DNA of 64,000 bases from assembly GCF_001952855.1 (NCBI RefSeq), contig NZ_LPNO01000002.1, positions 40,459 through 104,458 of the forward strand. The letters are read 5' to 3'. The translations under genes were made by a program, and so were the position numbers. Source of the DNA: Pseudomonas sp. ATCC PTA-122608. Lineage in GTDB: Bacteria; Pseudomonadota; Gammaproteobacteria; Pseudomonadales; Pseudomonadaceae. The notes under the pieces are model-generated. The model searched no databases, was not told the DNA's origin, and was given only the letters and a program-made list of their open reading frames with translations. Position 1 is the first letter of the stretch. The number at the start of each line of letters is the position of its first letter. Below are positions 1 through 9,208 of this stretch, one piece after another.

Positions 1-10
1 CCCCCTCGCC

Positions 11-36
11 ACAGAAAAGCCCTCAAGTTCGAGGGC
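11..36 (-). terminator. Rho-independent terminator of the sulfatase operon
   Basis: Read on the minus strand, a 6-bp GC stem (GCCCTC/GAGGGC, positions 19-36) with a 6-nt loop is followed by TTTTCT. It lies 15 bases past the sulfatase stop codon, so it plausibly ends the ~15.6 kb minus-strand operon. Confidence 0.7.
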
Positions 37-50
37 AAGTGCTGCACTTG

Positions 51-1637
51 TTATTGCGCCGGGTTAGCCTTCATTTTTTCAGCAATCTTCTTGTCCACGG
101 CTTCGCGGATCTGGTCGATGCTGAAGCTGGCCGGTTTCTGGCTCGGCGGGTACTCGATAAACGTCTCGAGGAACTTCGCCGATTTAGTCACCGCCACTGC
201 ACCCAGGTAGATGTTTTTGGTGCTCCAGTCGTAGTACTGGTCAGACACCACATCCGCCCGCTCATACGGGTCCATCCTCAGGTTGAAGATCTTCGGTACG
301 CGCAGTTGCACGAACGGTTCGCTCCAGACCCGGAAACCACCCGGCTGGCGCTGTTCGGCGAACACCACTTTCCAGTTGTCGAAACGCACGGCTACCAGCA
401 CGCCATCGTCGTTGAAGTAGAAGAACTCGTTACGCGCGCCTTTGGGCTGTTGGCCGGTCAGGTACGGCAGTTGGTTGTAACCGTCCAGGTGCACCTTGAA
501 GTTGGTGCCACCCGCCGTCGGGGCCCAGCCCTTGAGCAGCTTGTCTTTCACGTCCCCATCGCCAGCGGCGGCCAGCAGGGTAGGGAACCAGTCCATGCCC
601 GAGACCATTTCGGTGGAAACTTCCCCAGGCTTGATCTTGCCCGGCCAGCGGATGATCGCCGGCACCCGGTAGGCACCTTCCCAGTTGGAGTCTTTCTCGT
701 TGCGGAACGGCGTGGTTGCCGCGTCCGGCCACGAGAACTGGTTCGGCCCGTTGTCGGTGGTGTAGACGACGATGGTGTTGTCGGCGATTTTCAGGTCGTC
801 GAGGGTTTGCAGGAGTTTGCCCACATCGGCGTCGTGCTCCAGCATGCCGTCGGCGTACTCGTTGCCGGGCATGCCGCTCTGGCCCTTCATCGAATCACGC
901 ACGTGGGTGAACACGTGCATGCGTGTGGTGTTCATCCACACGAAGAACGGCTTGTTGGCTTCGGCCTGCTTCTTGATGAACGCCTGCGCGGCGGCAGTGG
1001 TTTCGTCGTCGATGGTTTCCATGCGTTTGGCGGTCAACGCGCCGGTGTCTTCGATCTTTCCGTCGGCAAAACTGTGGATCACGCCGCGTGGGGTGTTGGC
1101 CTTGACGAACTCGGCATCATCCTTGGGCCAGTACGGGCGTTCCGGCTCTTCTTCGGCGTTGAGGTGGTACAGGTTGCCGAAGAACTCATCGAAGCCATGG
1201 TTGGTGGGCAAGTATTCATCCCGGTCACCCAGGTGGTTCTTGCCGAATTGCCCGGTGGAATAGCCCAGCCCTTTAAGCGCCTGGGCGATGGTGATATCGC
1301 GTTTTTGCAGACCCACCGGCGCGCCGGGGATACCCACCTTGGACAAGCCAGTGCGCAACGGCGTCTGGCCTGTGATAAAGGATGAGCGCCCGGCGGTGCA
1401 GCTGTTCTCCGCGTAGTAGTCGGTGAACAGCATGCCTTCCTTGGCGATGCGGTCGATATTCGGGGTTTTGTAACCCACCACGCCCATGGAATAGGCGCTG
1501 ATGTTAGTTTGCCCAATGTCATCACCGAATATCACAAGGATATTCGGCTTTTCGGCGGCCCAGGCTGAAGCCGAGACCCCCATCACCGATACCGCCACCA
1601 GGGCGAGTTTCGGCAGCCACTTGCGTATGCGAGTCAT
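51..1637 (-). CDS. Exported class I sulfatase (arylsulfatase family)
   Basis: A 528-residue alkaline-phosphatase-superfamily sulfatase predicted to hydrolyse sulfate esters in the periplasm. It has a signal peptide (about residues 1-28, cleavage near ASAWA/AEK), metal-binding Asp in ILVIFGDDIG (about 39-40) and a formylglycine-type motif CTAGR with the modifiable Cys at residue 80. CTAGR differs from the classical C-x-P-S-R but fits the C-x-A-x-R sulfatase subgroup. The start at 1637 is chosen because AAAGGAG sits at good spacing; an ORF extension to 1682 lacks a comparable site. It is the last gene of the long operon, 76 bp after the HAD phosphatase. No formylglycine-generating enzyme or anSME gene is visible in the window. 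The substrate cannot be told from sequence. Confidence 0.88.
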   Translation of the reverse strand: MTRIRKWLPKLALVAVSVMGVSASAWAAEKPNILVIFGDDIGQTNISAYSMGVVGYKTPNIDRIAKEGMLFTDYYAENSCTAGRSSFITGQTPLRTGLSKVGIPGAPVGLQKRDITIAQALKGLGYSTGQFGKNHLGDRDEYLPTNHGFDEFFGNLYHLNAEEEPERPYWPKDDAEFVKANTPRGVIHSFADGKIEDTGALTAKRMETIDDETTAAAQAFIKKQAEANKPFFVWMNTTRMHVFTHVRDSMKGQSGMPGNEYADGMLEHDADVGKLLQTLDDLKIADNTIVVYTTDNGPNQFSWPDAATTPFRNEKDSNWEGAYRVPAIIRWPGKIKPGEVSTEMVSGMDWFPTLLAAAGDGDVKDKLLKGWAPTAGGTNFKVHLDGYNQLPYLTGQQPKGARNEFFYFNDDGVLVAVRFDNWKVVFAEQRQPGGFRVWSEPFVQLRVPKIFNLRMDPYERADVVSDQYYDWSTKNIYLGAVAVTKSAKFLETFIEYPPSQKPASFSIDQIREAVDKKIAEKMKANPAQ

Positions 1638-1713
1638 ATGACTTGCTCCTTTCTCGGCTTGAGTCGCGTTGCTTGCGACCAACGTTTATTACAGTCCATC
1701 GTGACGTCTTTTC

Positions 1714-2715
1714 TTATTGCACCTGCTGTTGCACAGCCGGCTCGAAAGGGTAGATGCGCTTCCACTCGGTCGCCATGTCCACCACGTTCCAGCCTTTTGT
1801 CTTTGCTTCGTCCAGCGCCTTGTCCAGGCGCCCGATCTGAGAATTGCGGTCATAGGCCCACTCGCGCTTGGCGTCGGTGTGGTGCACCAGGCCCATGAAA
1901 CGTTTGCCGGAGCCTGCGGCTGTCCACTGGAGCATTTGCAGGTCGCCGTCGGAGTTGCCGAAGGCCAGGATCGGCCGGCGGCCAATGATCGAGTCGATGC
2001 TTTCCGGCTTGCCCGGGCCATCGTCGTTGTGGGCGAGCCTGGCGGTGCGCAGTACCTGCGGAGCACCGTCCTTGATCTGGAACGCGGTGACGAAGTTGGA
2101 GCCGATCACCTGTTCCGGTGGCACGCCATACACCACCTCGGCGAAGGCGCGCATGAACGCGGTATCCCCGCCGGAAACGATGTAGGTCTTGAATTGCTGG
2201 CTGCGCAGGTAGTCGAGCATCTCCAGCATCGGCTGGTAGATCATCTCGGTGTAGGGCTTGCCGGTCTTCGGGTGACGGGCCTGGGCGAGCCAGGTTTTGG
2301 CGTTATCGATAAAGGCGTCGGTGCTGATGCCGGTATGAGTCGCGCCGATGATTTTCAGCAGGCCTTCCATGCCGCTTTGGGCCAGGGCCTGGTGATCATT
2401 TTCGAGCACAGCCTTGAATGGCTGGGTGGTTTTCCAGTCGGGATGCTGGGGGGCCAGGCGCTTGATTTCGTCGAAGGCAAACAGCACCTCGAAGTAGGCC
2501 GGCTGTTCGGTCCACAGTGTGCCGTCGTTATCGAATACAGCGATGCGTTCAGCGGGTTTTACAAAGTCCATGGAGCCTTCCGTGGTGACGGCCTGGACGA
2601 ACTCGATGATGTGCTTTTTGCTCGGCCCTTCGTTCCACGAGGGCAGCGGATCGGCGGCCAGGGCCGGCAAGCTCAACAGCAGCAGAAGGGGCAAGACGGA
2701 ACGGAGGGACGTCAT
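1714..2715 (-). CDS. Exported HAD-superfamily phosphatase
   Basis: A 333-residue haloacid-dehalogenase-like hydrolase with a signal peptide (about 1-20, SLPALA/AD). Motif I is FDNDGTLW (nucleophile Asp62, acid/base Asp64), motif II lies in [11 protein letters not shown] and the motif IV acidic pair in [11 protein letters not shown], so it should be a Mg-dependent phosphohydrolase. The substrate is unknown. The start ATG at 2715 overlaps the BatD-like stop as ATGA, which fixes the start and couples translation. An exported HAD enzyme next to an exported sulfatase suggests that the operon deals with esterified periplasmic or extracellular compounds. Confidence 0.82.
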   Translation of the reverse strand: MTSLRSVLPLLLLLSLPALAADPLPSWNEGPSKKHIIEFVQAVTTEGSMDFVKPAERIAVFDNDGTLWTEQPAYFEVLFAFDEIKRLAPQHPDWKTTQPFKAVLENDHQALAQSGMEGLLKIIGATHTGISTDAFIDNAKTWLAQARHPKTGKPYTEMIYQPMLEMLDYLRSQQFKTYIVSGGDTAFMRAFAEVVYGVPPEQVIGSNFVTAFQIKDGAPQVLRTARLAHNDDGPGKPESIDSIIGRRPILAFGNSDGDLQMLQWTAAGSGKRFMGLVHHTDAKREWAYDRNSQIGRLDKALDEAKTKGWNVVDMATEWKRIYPFEPAVQQQVQ

Positions 2716-3761
2716 GGGAAATCCTTTTCGCGACGGGGGTTCAGTGGTAGCAAGCGTAGTCGACGAAACCACCAGCGCAATGCCCCGCAACCACGTCGCC
2801 ACAGCGGCGGAATTCGTGGCCATATGCCATGTGCGAGGTACGTGGCCACCACCAACAACACCAACGCAGCGCCCCAAGCCAACCCGTGTTGCGACAACTG
2901 CCAGCGGCTGTGCTGGCCGAGTTGCTTGAGGTCTTCGGCGATGGAAAACGTCGGCGTGTAGGCGCTCGCTGCTTGTGCCTCGACGGTAACTTGCGGCACA
3001 CGCGTCACTTGCAGCCGATGGTTGCGGCTGTCCCACCATTTCACGACGATAGCCGGCAGTTGGTAGCGACCGGCTTGCTCGACGCGGTACACCTGCCGGT
3101 CGATGCGTTGGCCGCCGCTGATGTTGCCGCGTCCATCATCCAGGTTGCTGATGACCGGCGACTGCGGATAACGGCGCAGGCCTTTTACCTGTGCCTGGTC
3201 GGGCGGCGGCAAGGACAGGCCGGGGGTGTTGTCGGCTTGCAGGGTGAGCGTGCGGGTGAGGGTGTCACCGACCTTGAGCGGTGTGGTGGTGACGGTCTGG
3301 GTCAGGCGCAAACCATCAGCCACCAATACCGTTTCCCCGGGTTCAAATCCCGGCGGTTGGGTGGCCTGGAAGTACAGCGGTGCTGTTTGCGCACTCAGAG
3401 GCGCGCTGGCCTGCCCGGGCTGGGCCTGCACAGTCAGCGGCGGAATATTGAAGGTCTGGGCCACGGCGGGCGTGATGCGGTAGCGGTAACGCATGCCGTA
3501 GAAGGTCTTGCCCTCGATCACCTGGTTCACGTGCTCGGACTCACTGTCCGGCGCCTGCACCCGTGCGCCGGGCAGTTGCAGCGGCGGCAGGCTGGCGGCG
3601 GCGGTGAACCAACTGTCGGTCAATACATCGACCTGCAATTGCAGTTGCTCGCCCACTACCACGTTGTTGCCAGGCACCAGTTGCGCCTGCACCCTCAATT
3701 GCGGTTCGGCCGCCCACAGCGGGCCTGCGATCAGCAGCAACAGCCAGCAGAGCCGGCTCAT
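2712..3761 (-). CDS. BatD-like (oxygen tolerance family) membrane protein
   Basis: A 349-residue protein with a signal peptide ([20 protein letters not shown]), a periplasmic region with Ig-like beta repeats typical of BatD ([35 protein letters not shown]-like segments) and a C-terminal membrane helix (about 290-312) with a basic cytoplasmic tail. BatD proteins accompany MoxR ATPases and VWA proteins in Bat operons, where a role as a membrane scaffold is assumed. Both ends overlap the neighbours by ATGA (3758-3761 and 2712-2715), so the ATG at 3761 is preferred over the longer ORF start at 3839. Confidence 0.8.
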   Translation of the reverse strand: MSRLCWLLLLIAGPLWAAEPQLRVQAQLVPGNNVVVGEQLQLQVDVLTDSWFTAAASLPPLQLPGARVQAPDSESEHVNQVIEGKTFYGMRYRYRITPAVAQTFNIPPLTVQAQPGQASAPLSAQTAPLYFQATQPPGFEPGETVLVADGLRLTQTVTTTPLKVGDTLTRTLTLQADNTPGLSLPPPDQAQVKGLRRYPQSPVISNLDDGRGNISGGQRIDRQVYRVEQAGRYQLPAIVVKWWDSRNHRLQVTRVPQVTVEAQAASAYTPTFSIAEDLKQLGQHSRWQLSQHGLAWGAALVLLVVATYLAHGIWPRIPPLWRRGCGALRWWFRRLRLLPLNPRREKDFP

Positions 3762-5257
3762 GGCTGGGCTCCCTGATCCTGGAGGCTGAACTTGCGGCGC
3801 AAGAAGTTCGCCGGTGACGTCGTCAGATTCTGCAACCACAGCGCATCGTTGCTTGCCTGCTCCGTCTGGATCGCCTTGCTCTTGCCCTTGCCGGCCGTCT
3901 TGTCGAACTTGACCGCATCGGGCTTCACCTCGGGGGCGTTATCCGAGGCGTTCTCCGTGTCTTTCTTCAGCGCCAGGGCGAGTGCCAGGTTGGCGCTGGC
4001 TTCGGGGAATTGTGGCTGTAGCTGCAATGCCTGCTGGTAGGCGGCAATGGCATCGTCGAACTTGAAGCGACGCACGTGGATATTGCCGCGGTAGAACGCG
4101 GCCTGTGCGGTGTCGAGTTGGGCAAAGGTCGCCAGGGCCAGGTCGTAATCGGCAGCGTTGTAGGCGGCAATGCCTTTCCAATACGGGTCGACAAACAGCG
4201 CGGCAGCGGCGGGGTAGTGATGGTGTTCGAAAGCCCAGCGGCCTTGTTGATCGCGAGTGAAGAACGCGTCGGTCAGCGCGTTGGCTTCGGCGGGCGCGGG
4301 TTGCAGGAATACCCCCAGCAGCAGCACCGCCATCCAGTTCAGGCTCCAGCCCCGGCGCACACTGAAAAACGCCAACAGCAACAGCGGCCAGCACAGCCAG
4401 TAACCGGCATCTTTCCATTGCAGGTTGCGCTGTTGTTCGTCGGCATTCTGGAAGTGCTGTTGGGCATGGAGTTCGACCCAGTCCAGGTCGTAATCGTTGA
4501 GGGTCAGGCTACCCAGTGGCGCATCAGTGGCCGACGCCAGTTGCTTCAAGGCGCCGGCATCGAAGTTCACGCCGACCGCCAGTACCAGCACCTGCAGCGG
4601 GCTGTCCGCCAAGTGTTGTTTGAGCTGTGGCAGCTGTGCCGGATCGACGCCGTCGGTGACCAGCAACAGCGTGCCAGGGGCTTTTTCGGCCGCCAGCAAA
4701 CGCTTGGCCTGGTCGATCACTCCGGCGACATCCCGCCCGGGCTTGCTGATCAGGTCGGTGGCCAGGGCCTGGATAAAACTGTCGAGCAATGCCGGGTCGT
4801 CCGTTGGTGGCAATACCAGATGCGCGCTGCCGGCATACACGATCAACCCAGTACGCGCGCCCTGGCGACGCTGTACCAGGTCCTGCAATTTGTGCTTGGT
4901 GGCTTGCAGGCGGGTAGGCGGCACGTCAGCGGTGTCCATCGACGGCGACAGGTCGAGGGCGATGATCAGCGGCGCGCGATTCTCCAGGAAGTCGGGCCGG
5001 TCCTGTTCCCAAGTGGGCCCGGCACTGGCCAGTGCGCCGAGAATCAGCAAGGCGCTGACCAGATGCACCGGCCGCAGGCGATGAGGGTCGGTCGGGGTCA
5101 GCAGTAAATGCGGCAACAAGTGCGGGGCGATATTGCCCCTCAAGCGTCGTTGCAGGTCCTTGCTGCGGCGCCACAACAGTGGCAGCAACAGGCCAAGCAA
5201 CCCAAGCAGTAGCCAGACCGGGCGCAGGAAGTGGAAGTCACTGAGGTTGAACTCCAT
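3758..5257 (-). CDS. VWA-TPR membrane protein (BatB/BatC-like fusion)
   Basis: A 499-residue protein. N-terminal membrane helices (about 12-30 and 62-80) lead to a von Willebrand A domain with an intact MIDAS motif DLSPS (in [13 protein letters not shown], about residue 101) and LLLVTDGVD. Two further helices (about 290-325) precede a C-terminal TPR segment ([20 protein letters not shown]) and a Lys-rich tail. In Bacteroides-type Bat operons BatB (VWA) and BatC (TPR) are often separate; here they are one chain. It is predicted to sit in the inner membrane and to bind a metal-dependent partner. Its start overlaps the preceding VWA gene by 20 bp. Confidence 0.83.
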   Translation of the reverse strand: MEFNLSDFHFLRPVWLLLGLLGLLLPLLWRRSKDLQRRLRGNIAPHLLPHLLLTPTDPHRLRPVHLVSALLILGALASAGPTWEQDRPDFLENRAPLIIALDLSPSMDTADVPPTRLQATKHKLQDLVQRRQGARTGLIVYAGSAHLVLPPTDDPALLDSFIQALATDLISKPGRDVAGVIDQAKRLLAAEKAPGTLLLVTDGVDPAQLPQLKQHLADSPLQVLVLAVGVNFDAGALKQLASATDAPLGSLTLNDYDLDWVELHAQQHFQNADEQQRNLQWKDAGYWLCWPLLLLAFFSVRRGWSLNWMAVLLLGVFLQPAPAEANALTDAFFTRDQQGRWAFEHHHYPAAAALFVDPYWKGIAAYNAADYDLALATFAQLDTAQAAFYRGNIHVRRFKFDDAIAAYQQALQLQPQFPEASANLALALALKKDTENASDNAPEVKPDAVKFDKTAGKGKSKAIQTEQASNDALWLQNLTTSPANFLRRKFSLQDQGAQP

Positions 5258-6245
5258 CGCGGACCTCCCGATGGCGCAGTCCCAAGTGCGGCCACAACGC
5301 GGCGATCAGGTGATACAGCGCGAGCAGGCCGATGGCGGCCGTCAGTGGCATCCAGAACAGATCACGCTTGGGCTGGTGGCTGAGGGTTTTCACCTGATGC
5401 GGGGTGATCTGGTCGAGGGTGGCGTAGACCTGGTCCAGGGTGTCGCGGTTCTCCGCCCGGAAATACCGCCCGCCGGTGGCTTCGGCAATCTGTTGCAGCG
5501 CGCTCAGGTTGACCTTTGACTCACCTGAAGCGCCCGGGTCGCCAATGCCGATGGTATGAATCACCACGCCCTTGGCCGCTGCCATGGACGCCGCATGGTC
5601 GGGCGGGATCGCACTGCTGGTGTCGTTGCCGTCGGTGAGCAGGATCAGCACTTTCTCTTGTTCATGGGCCTGGTCCAGCAGCTTCAGGCTCAGGCCAATG
5701 GCATCGCCAATCGCGGTGTTGGGCCCGGCCATGCCGATGCCGCTGTCATCCAGCAGCAGCGACAGGCTGGCGTGGTCCAGGGTCAATGGCGCCTGGGGAT
5801 AGGCGCCGCTGCCAAACAGGATCAGGCCGATACGGTCGTCCTTGCGGCGCTGGATAAAGCCATGCACCACCTGTTTGACGGCGGCCAGGCGGTTGATCTT
5901 CTGGCCGTTGGTGTCGGTAAAGTCCTGGGTTTCCATGGACTGTGAGATGTCGATGGCCAGCATCAAGTCCCGCACCGGCTGTTGGCGCTCGATGGGTTTT
6001 TCGATCCACACCGGGCGGGCAATGGCCAGTACCAACAATGCCCACACCAGCAGGTTGAGCAGCAGTTGCAGGCGGTTGCTGCGAATGCCGCTTGCCTTCG
6101 GCGTCTGGCCCACGGCCCGGCTGAGGCTGGCGAAAAACGGCACGCGCACGGCGCTGCGGGCTTCACGGTATTCCGGCAGGTAACGGTAGGCCAGCCACGG
6201 CAGCGGCAGCAAAAGCAGCAGCCAGGAATAATCAAGCTGCCACAT
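5238..6245 (-). CDS. VWA-domain membrane protein (BatA-like)
   Basis: A 335-residue BatA-type protein. Helices at about 6-20 and 50-70 precede a VWA domain with MIDAS motif DISQS (AIDISQSMETQ) and LILLTDGNDTS, and a C-terminal helix (WMPLTAAIGLLALYHLIAAL) anchors it. The start at 6245 (MWQLDYSW) matches the family's usual short N-terminus before the first helix. It overlaps the DUF4381 gene by 14 bp. Together with the next VWA-TPR protein it probably forms the membrane part of a MoxR/VWA complex. Confidence 0.83.
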   Translation of the reverse strand: MWQLDYSWLLLLLPLPWLAYRYLPEYREARSAVRVPFFASLSRAVGQTPKASGIRSNRLQLLLNLLVWALLVLAIARPVWIEKPIERQQPVRDLMLAIDISQSMETQDFTDTNGQKINRLAAVKQVVHGFIQRRKDDRIGLILFGSGAYPQAPLTLDHASLSLLLDDSGIGMAGPNTAIGDAIGLSLKLLDQAHEQEKVLILLTDGNDTSSAIPPDHAASMAAAKGVVIHTIGIGDPGASGESKVNLSALQQIAEATGGRYFRAENRDTLDQVYATLDQITPHQVKTLSHQPKRDLFWMPLTAAIGLLALYHLIAALWPHLGLRHREVRDGVQPQ

Positions 6246-6699
6246 GGTGATGCTCCACCCAGGCTTTGCACTGGGCCAACAGCTGTTCGCGTTGCGCGCT
6301 GGAAACATTCACCGAACCATACGCAAGGCTTGCCAGTTGGTGGCTGAAGTCCTCCGGCAGCGGGGCCTTGGCATGGCGCAGCAGGAACGCCTGCCAGTCG
6401 GCGCCACTCAAGGTTGGCACGCGCTGGCGCTCCTCCGGCGCAAGCGGCATCGACAGCGCCACACGCTTGAGCAATTCGGGCAATTCGCGCAGGTCTTCCA
6501 GCGCGTTGAGGCGCGCCAAGGCTTCGCGGCGATAGGCATTGCGCCGCCAGCGCAGCCAGGCGCGGATGCCCAGCACCAGCAAGGCAATCGCGAGTGACCC
6601 CAGCAGCGCCCACCAACCCCAGCTCTGTGGCCAATAGCTGACCGGCGCAGGGAGGCCCAACTCCTTGAGTTGCTCGATACTCGGCACATTGGGGTTCAT
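6232..6699 (-). CDS. DUF4381 single-pass membrane protein
   Basis: A 155-residue protein with one membrane helix (WGWWALLGSLAIALLVLGIRAWL, about 27-48), a basic stop-transfer segment and a cytoplasmic helical domain (LEDLRELPELLKRVAL, SGADWQAFLLRHA). DUF4381 proteins typically lie between DUF58 and VWA genes in MoxR operons; the function is unknown. The start ATG overlaps the DUF58 stop as ATGA (6696-6699). Confidence 0.78.
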   Translation of the reverse strand: MNPNVPSIEQLKELGLPAPVSYWPQSWGWWALLGSLAIALLVLGIRAWLRWRRNAYRREALARLNALEDLRELPELLKRVALSMPLAPEERQRVPTLSGADWQAFLLRHAKAPLPEDFSHQLASLAYGSVNVSSAQREQLLAQCKAWVEHHHVAA

Positions 6700-7631
6700 C
6701 GCCGCGCTCCATTGCGCCGGCCCAGTTCATCACGCAGCTGGTCAACTGCGGGCAGCGCCGTGCTGACCATCAACAAAGGCACTTGGCTGCGGCGCAGCAG
6801 ACTGGCGACGTCCTTGAGCCGTCCGCCAAGAAAGTCGCCCAAGGGCTGGCGCACCTGGCGTTTCTGTACGGCCAGCTCGACCTGTAGTTGACCTTGGGTA
6901 ACCATCAAATGCCCGCTGTCGGGCACGTTCAGTGCCAGCGGGTCATAGACTTGCAGGGCGATCACATCGTTGTGGGCCGACAGTTGCCGCATCAATTGCA
7001 GAGTGCGATCACCGGCCCCGGCGAAGTCACTGACAATGCAGATCAGGTGGTCATGCCCGGCCAGCGCCAGGCATTGTTGCAGCACCTTGTCGAGCTGGCC
7101 GTCAGCTTCATGGTCCGGATTACTCGCATTCAGCGCGGCGTTTTGTTCGACGATCCGGCTGCACAGAATTTCGACGCGCTTGCGGCTGCGCAACGGCGCC
7201 ACGCTGTCGATACGCTCATCGTTGAACACCACCCCGCCGACCCGGTCGCCGGCGTTGAACACCATCCACGCGGCCAGCGCACCCAACTCGGCGGCGACGG
7301 CAGATTTGAAGCTGCGCACCGAGCCGAAGAACATCGACATGCGTTGGTCGACCACAATCAGCGCCGGGCGGTCGCGCTCTTCGGTAAAGGTGCGGATCAC
7401 CGGTTTGCCGGTGCGCAGGGAAGCGCGCCAGTCCAGGTGGCGTAGATCATCGCCGGGCTGATAGCGGCGCAGTTCGTCGAAGTTCAGGCCGCGCCCGCGA
7501 AGTCGCGAGGCATGGTTGCCGGCGAGAATGCTGCCCTGGGGCTGGCGCGCGACAAAGCTCAGGCCGCGGGCCTGGAACTGCAGGGCCATCAACTGCCCCA
7601 GGGACACATAGACCAGGCCGTCGGTGCTCAT
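6696..7631 (-). CDS. DUF58 protein (MoxR-associated, VWA-like)
   Basis: A 311-residue DUF58 protein. Landmarks are GNHASRLRGRGLNFDELRRY, GDDLRHLDWRASLRTGKP and RPALIVVDQRMSMFFGS, which resembles a degenerate VWA/MIDAS site (DQRMS). DUF58 proteins are constant partners of MoxR ATPases, probably as adaptor or substrate. The start at 7631 overlaps the MoxR stop by ATGA; the in-frame extension to 7856 is antisense-like low-complexity sequence inside moxR and is rejected. Confidence 0.85.
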   Translation of the reverse strand: MSTDGLVYVSLGQLMALQFQARGLSFVARQPQGSILAGNHASRLRGRGLNFDELRRYQPGDDLRHLDWRASLRTGKPVIRTFTEERDRPALIVVDQRMSMFFGSVRSFKSAVAAELGALAAWMVFNAGDRVGGVVFNDERIDSVAPLRSRKRVEILCSRIVEQNAALNASNPDHEADGQLDKVLQQCLALAGHDHLICIVSDFAGAGDRTLQLMRQLSAHNDVIALQVYDPLALNVPDSGHLMVTQGQLQVELAVQKRQVRQPLGDFLGGRLKDVASLLRRSQVPLLMVSTALPAVDQLRDELGRRNGARR

Positions 7632-8602
7632 GCCGGGATCGCCACTTTGTCCAGCAGGCGGTCCAGCACCTGGTCGGCGCTGACACCATCGGCCACCGCG
7701 TCGTAGCTCAATTGCAGGCGATGACGCAGTACCGGATGCGCCACGGTGCGCACGTTGTCCGGGGTCACAAAGGTCTGACCCTGCAACCAGGCATCGGCAC
7801 GGGCTGCGCGGTCCAGGCCGATGCCCCCACGGGGACTGGCGCCAAGGCTGATCCAACGCGCCAGGTCGGCGTCGTAGTCGCCGGGATGGCGGGTGGCGTT
7901 GATCAGGTCGATCAGGTAGCGGTCGATCGCGGGGGACACCTGGATCGCGCTGACTTCCTTGCGGGCAGCGAAGATCACCTCGGGGGCGAGGCTGAAGCCC
8001 TGGGTGGCCGCCGTGGCTGCATGCTGCTCTTCTTCACGCAGAAGGCGCAGCACCTGGCTTTCGTTTTCGGCACTGGGGTAATCCAGCAGGACTTTCATCA
8101 GGAATCGGTCCATCTGCGCTTCAGGCAGTGGGTAAGTGCCTTCCTGTTCGATGGGGTTCTGGGTGGCGACCACAATAAACAGCTCGGGCAGCGGATGGCT
8201 GGCGCCGGCCACGGTGATCTGGCGCTCTTCCATGGCTTCGAGCAAGGCCGCCTGGACCTTGGCCGGGGCGCGGTTGATTTCGTCCGCAAGGATCAGGTTG
8301 CCGAACAGAGGGCCTGGCTGGAAGCGGATCTGGTTCTGGCCGTCCACCTGGTGCAGCACCTCGGCGCCGGTGATGTCCGAGGGCAGCAGGTCGGGAGTGA
8401 ACTGGATACGGCTCATCTTCGCATCCAGGTGCCGGGCCAGGGCCTTGACCGTGCGAGTCTTCGCCAGCCCCGGCAAGCTTTCCAGCAGCAAGTGACCGTT
8501 GGCCAGCAGGCCGATGAGCATCTGCCGAATCACCTGGTCCTGGCCCAGCACGCTTTCGGCAATGCTGGCTTGCAGGGCAGTTAAATCGTTGAGCGCTGTC
8601 AT
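7628..8602 (-). CDS. MoxR-family AAA+ ATPase
   Basis: A 324-residue MoxR ATPase. The family-specific Walker A is ESLPGLAKTRTV (about 42-53), Walker B is LILADEINRAPAKVQ, sensor I is VVATQNPIEQEGTYPLPEAQ, and the C-terminal lid has WISLGASPRGG. MoxR proteins act as chaperone-like ATPases that help mature or metallate partner enzymes. ATG at 8602 is used (AAGGAAG upstream); a GTG directly before it at 8605 is possible. It follows the Pro-rich protein gene by 24 bp and is translationally coupled to DUF58. Confidence 0.92.
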   Translation of the reverse strand: MTALNDLTALQASIAESVLGQDQVIRQMLIGLLANGHLLLESLPGLAKTRTVKALARHLDAKMSRIQFTPDLLPSDITGAEVLHQVDGQNQIRFQPGPLFGNLILADEINRAPAKVQAALLEAMEERQITVAGASHPLPELFIVVATQNPIEQEGTYPLPEAQMDRFLMKVLLDYPSAENESQVLRLLREEEQHAATAATQGFSLAPEVIFAARKEVSAIQVSPAIDRYLIDLINATRHPGDYDADLARWISLGASPRGGIGLDRAARADAWLQGQTFVTPDNVRTVAHPVLRHRLQLSYDAVADGVSADQVLDRLLDKVAIPA

Positions 8603-8626
8603 CACAATCTTCCTTGAAACAGTGGG

Positions 8627-9208
8627 TCACCAGGGTGCGGCAACCACGATGTACTGCACGGTACTGCCGACGTATTGCGGCTGGTACCACGTGGGCCCGC
8701 AATGTTGGTAGGCCACGCCATTGGCGATCACCGAGACGCAATCCACGGGCACCGTGGTGACGCGTGTCCCGATCGCGAGGATGGTCGCCGTGGTCGCGCC
8801 GATGACGGCGGCGGTAGCCCACGGGTGGTACCAGTCATCTCCGTGGGGCGGCGGAGGCGGTGGTGGAGGAGGCGGCATCGGGTACGGATGCGGCCCCGGT
8901 TGTGGTCCGGGTCCCGGATAGGGATGAGGGCCAGGTTGTGGCCCTGGATACGGATGCGGACCAGGCTCGGGGTGCGGCCCTGGCTGAGGATGGGGCTGCG
9001 GGTGCGGCTCCGGGTGTGGTGGCATCGGACGGGGTGCGGGCATGGGGTGCGGCGCCGGCATAGGAGGACGGTAACCACCACCGCCACCATGGGGCACCAC
9101 AAACGTCCGTGCACCACCGCCGCCTCGCAGTTGCCAGGCTTGGGCGGTAACCGGATCGAACAGCGTCAGCAGCAAACTCGCGGTCAGCACCGCCGCTGTG
9201 CTTTTCAT
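8627..9208 (-). CDS. Secreted His/Pro-rich protein of unknown function
   Basis: A 193-residue protein: signal peptide (about 1-24), a Gly-rich stretch, then residues of about 48-122 made almost only of Pro, His, Gly and Gln in imperfect PHPxPGPxPGP repeats ending in a run of ten prolines, then a hydrophobic segment (ATAAVIGATTATILAI) and a conserved Cys-containing tail (YQHCGPTWYQPQYVGSTVQ). The His/Pro-rich part could bind metal or span the periplasm; this is inference. ATGA overlap with the DUF2092 gene (9205-9208) fixes the start. Confidence 0.75.
   Translation of the reverse strand: MKSTAAVLTASLLLTLFDPVTAQAWQLRGGGGARTFVVPHGGGGGYRPPMPAPHPMPAPRPMPPHPEPHPQPHPQPGPHPEPGPHPYPGPQPGPHPYPGPGPQPGPHPYPMPPPPPPPPPPHGDDWYHPWATAAVIGATTATILAIGTRVTTVPVDCVSVIANGVAYQHCGPTWYQPQYVGSTVQYIVVAAPW
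8848..9060. repeat. Low-complexity CCN/GGN tract encoding the Pro/His repeats
   Basis: Imperfect short direct repeats rich in GGN on the plus strand (CCN in the coding sense). The most regular part, about 8848-8880, is a G-run that could form G-quadruplex structures on the non-coding strand. It is coding DNA, but length changes by slippage between strains are likely. Confidence 0.6.

Noticed and set aside
39-1385. Long plus-strand ORF of 448 codons
   Set aside because: It is antisense to the sulfatase, has His/Val-rich shadow composition and no ribosome-binding site.
3337-3353. T-arm-like sequence CCGGGTTCAAATCCCGG resembling part of a tRNA
   Set aside because: It lies inside the BatD-like coding sequence and no acceptor stem, D-arm or anticodon arm fits around it.
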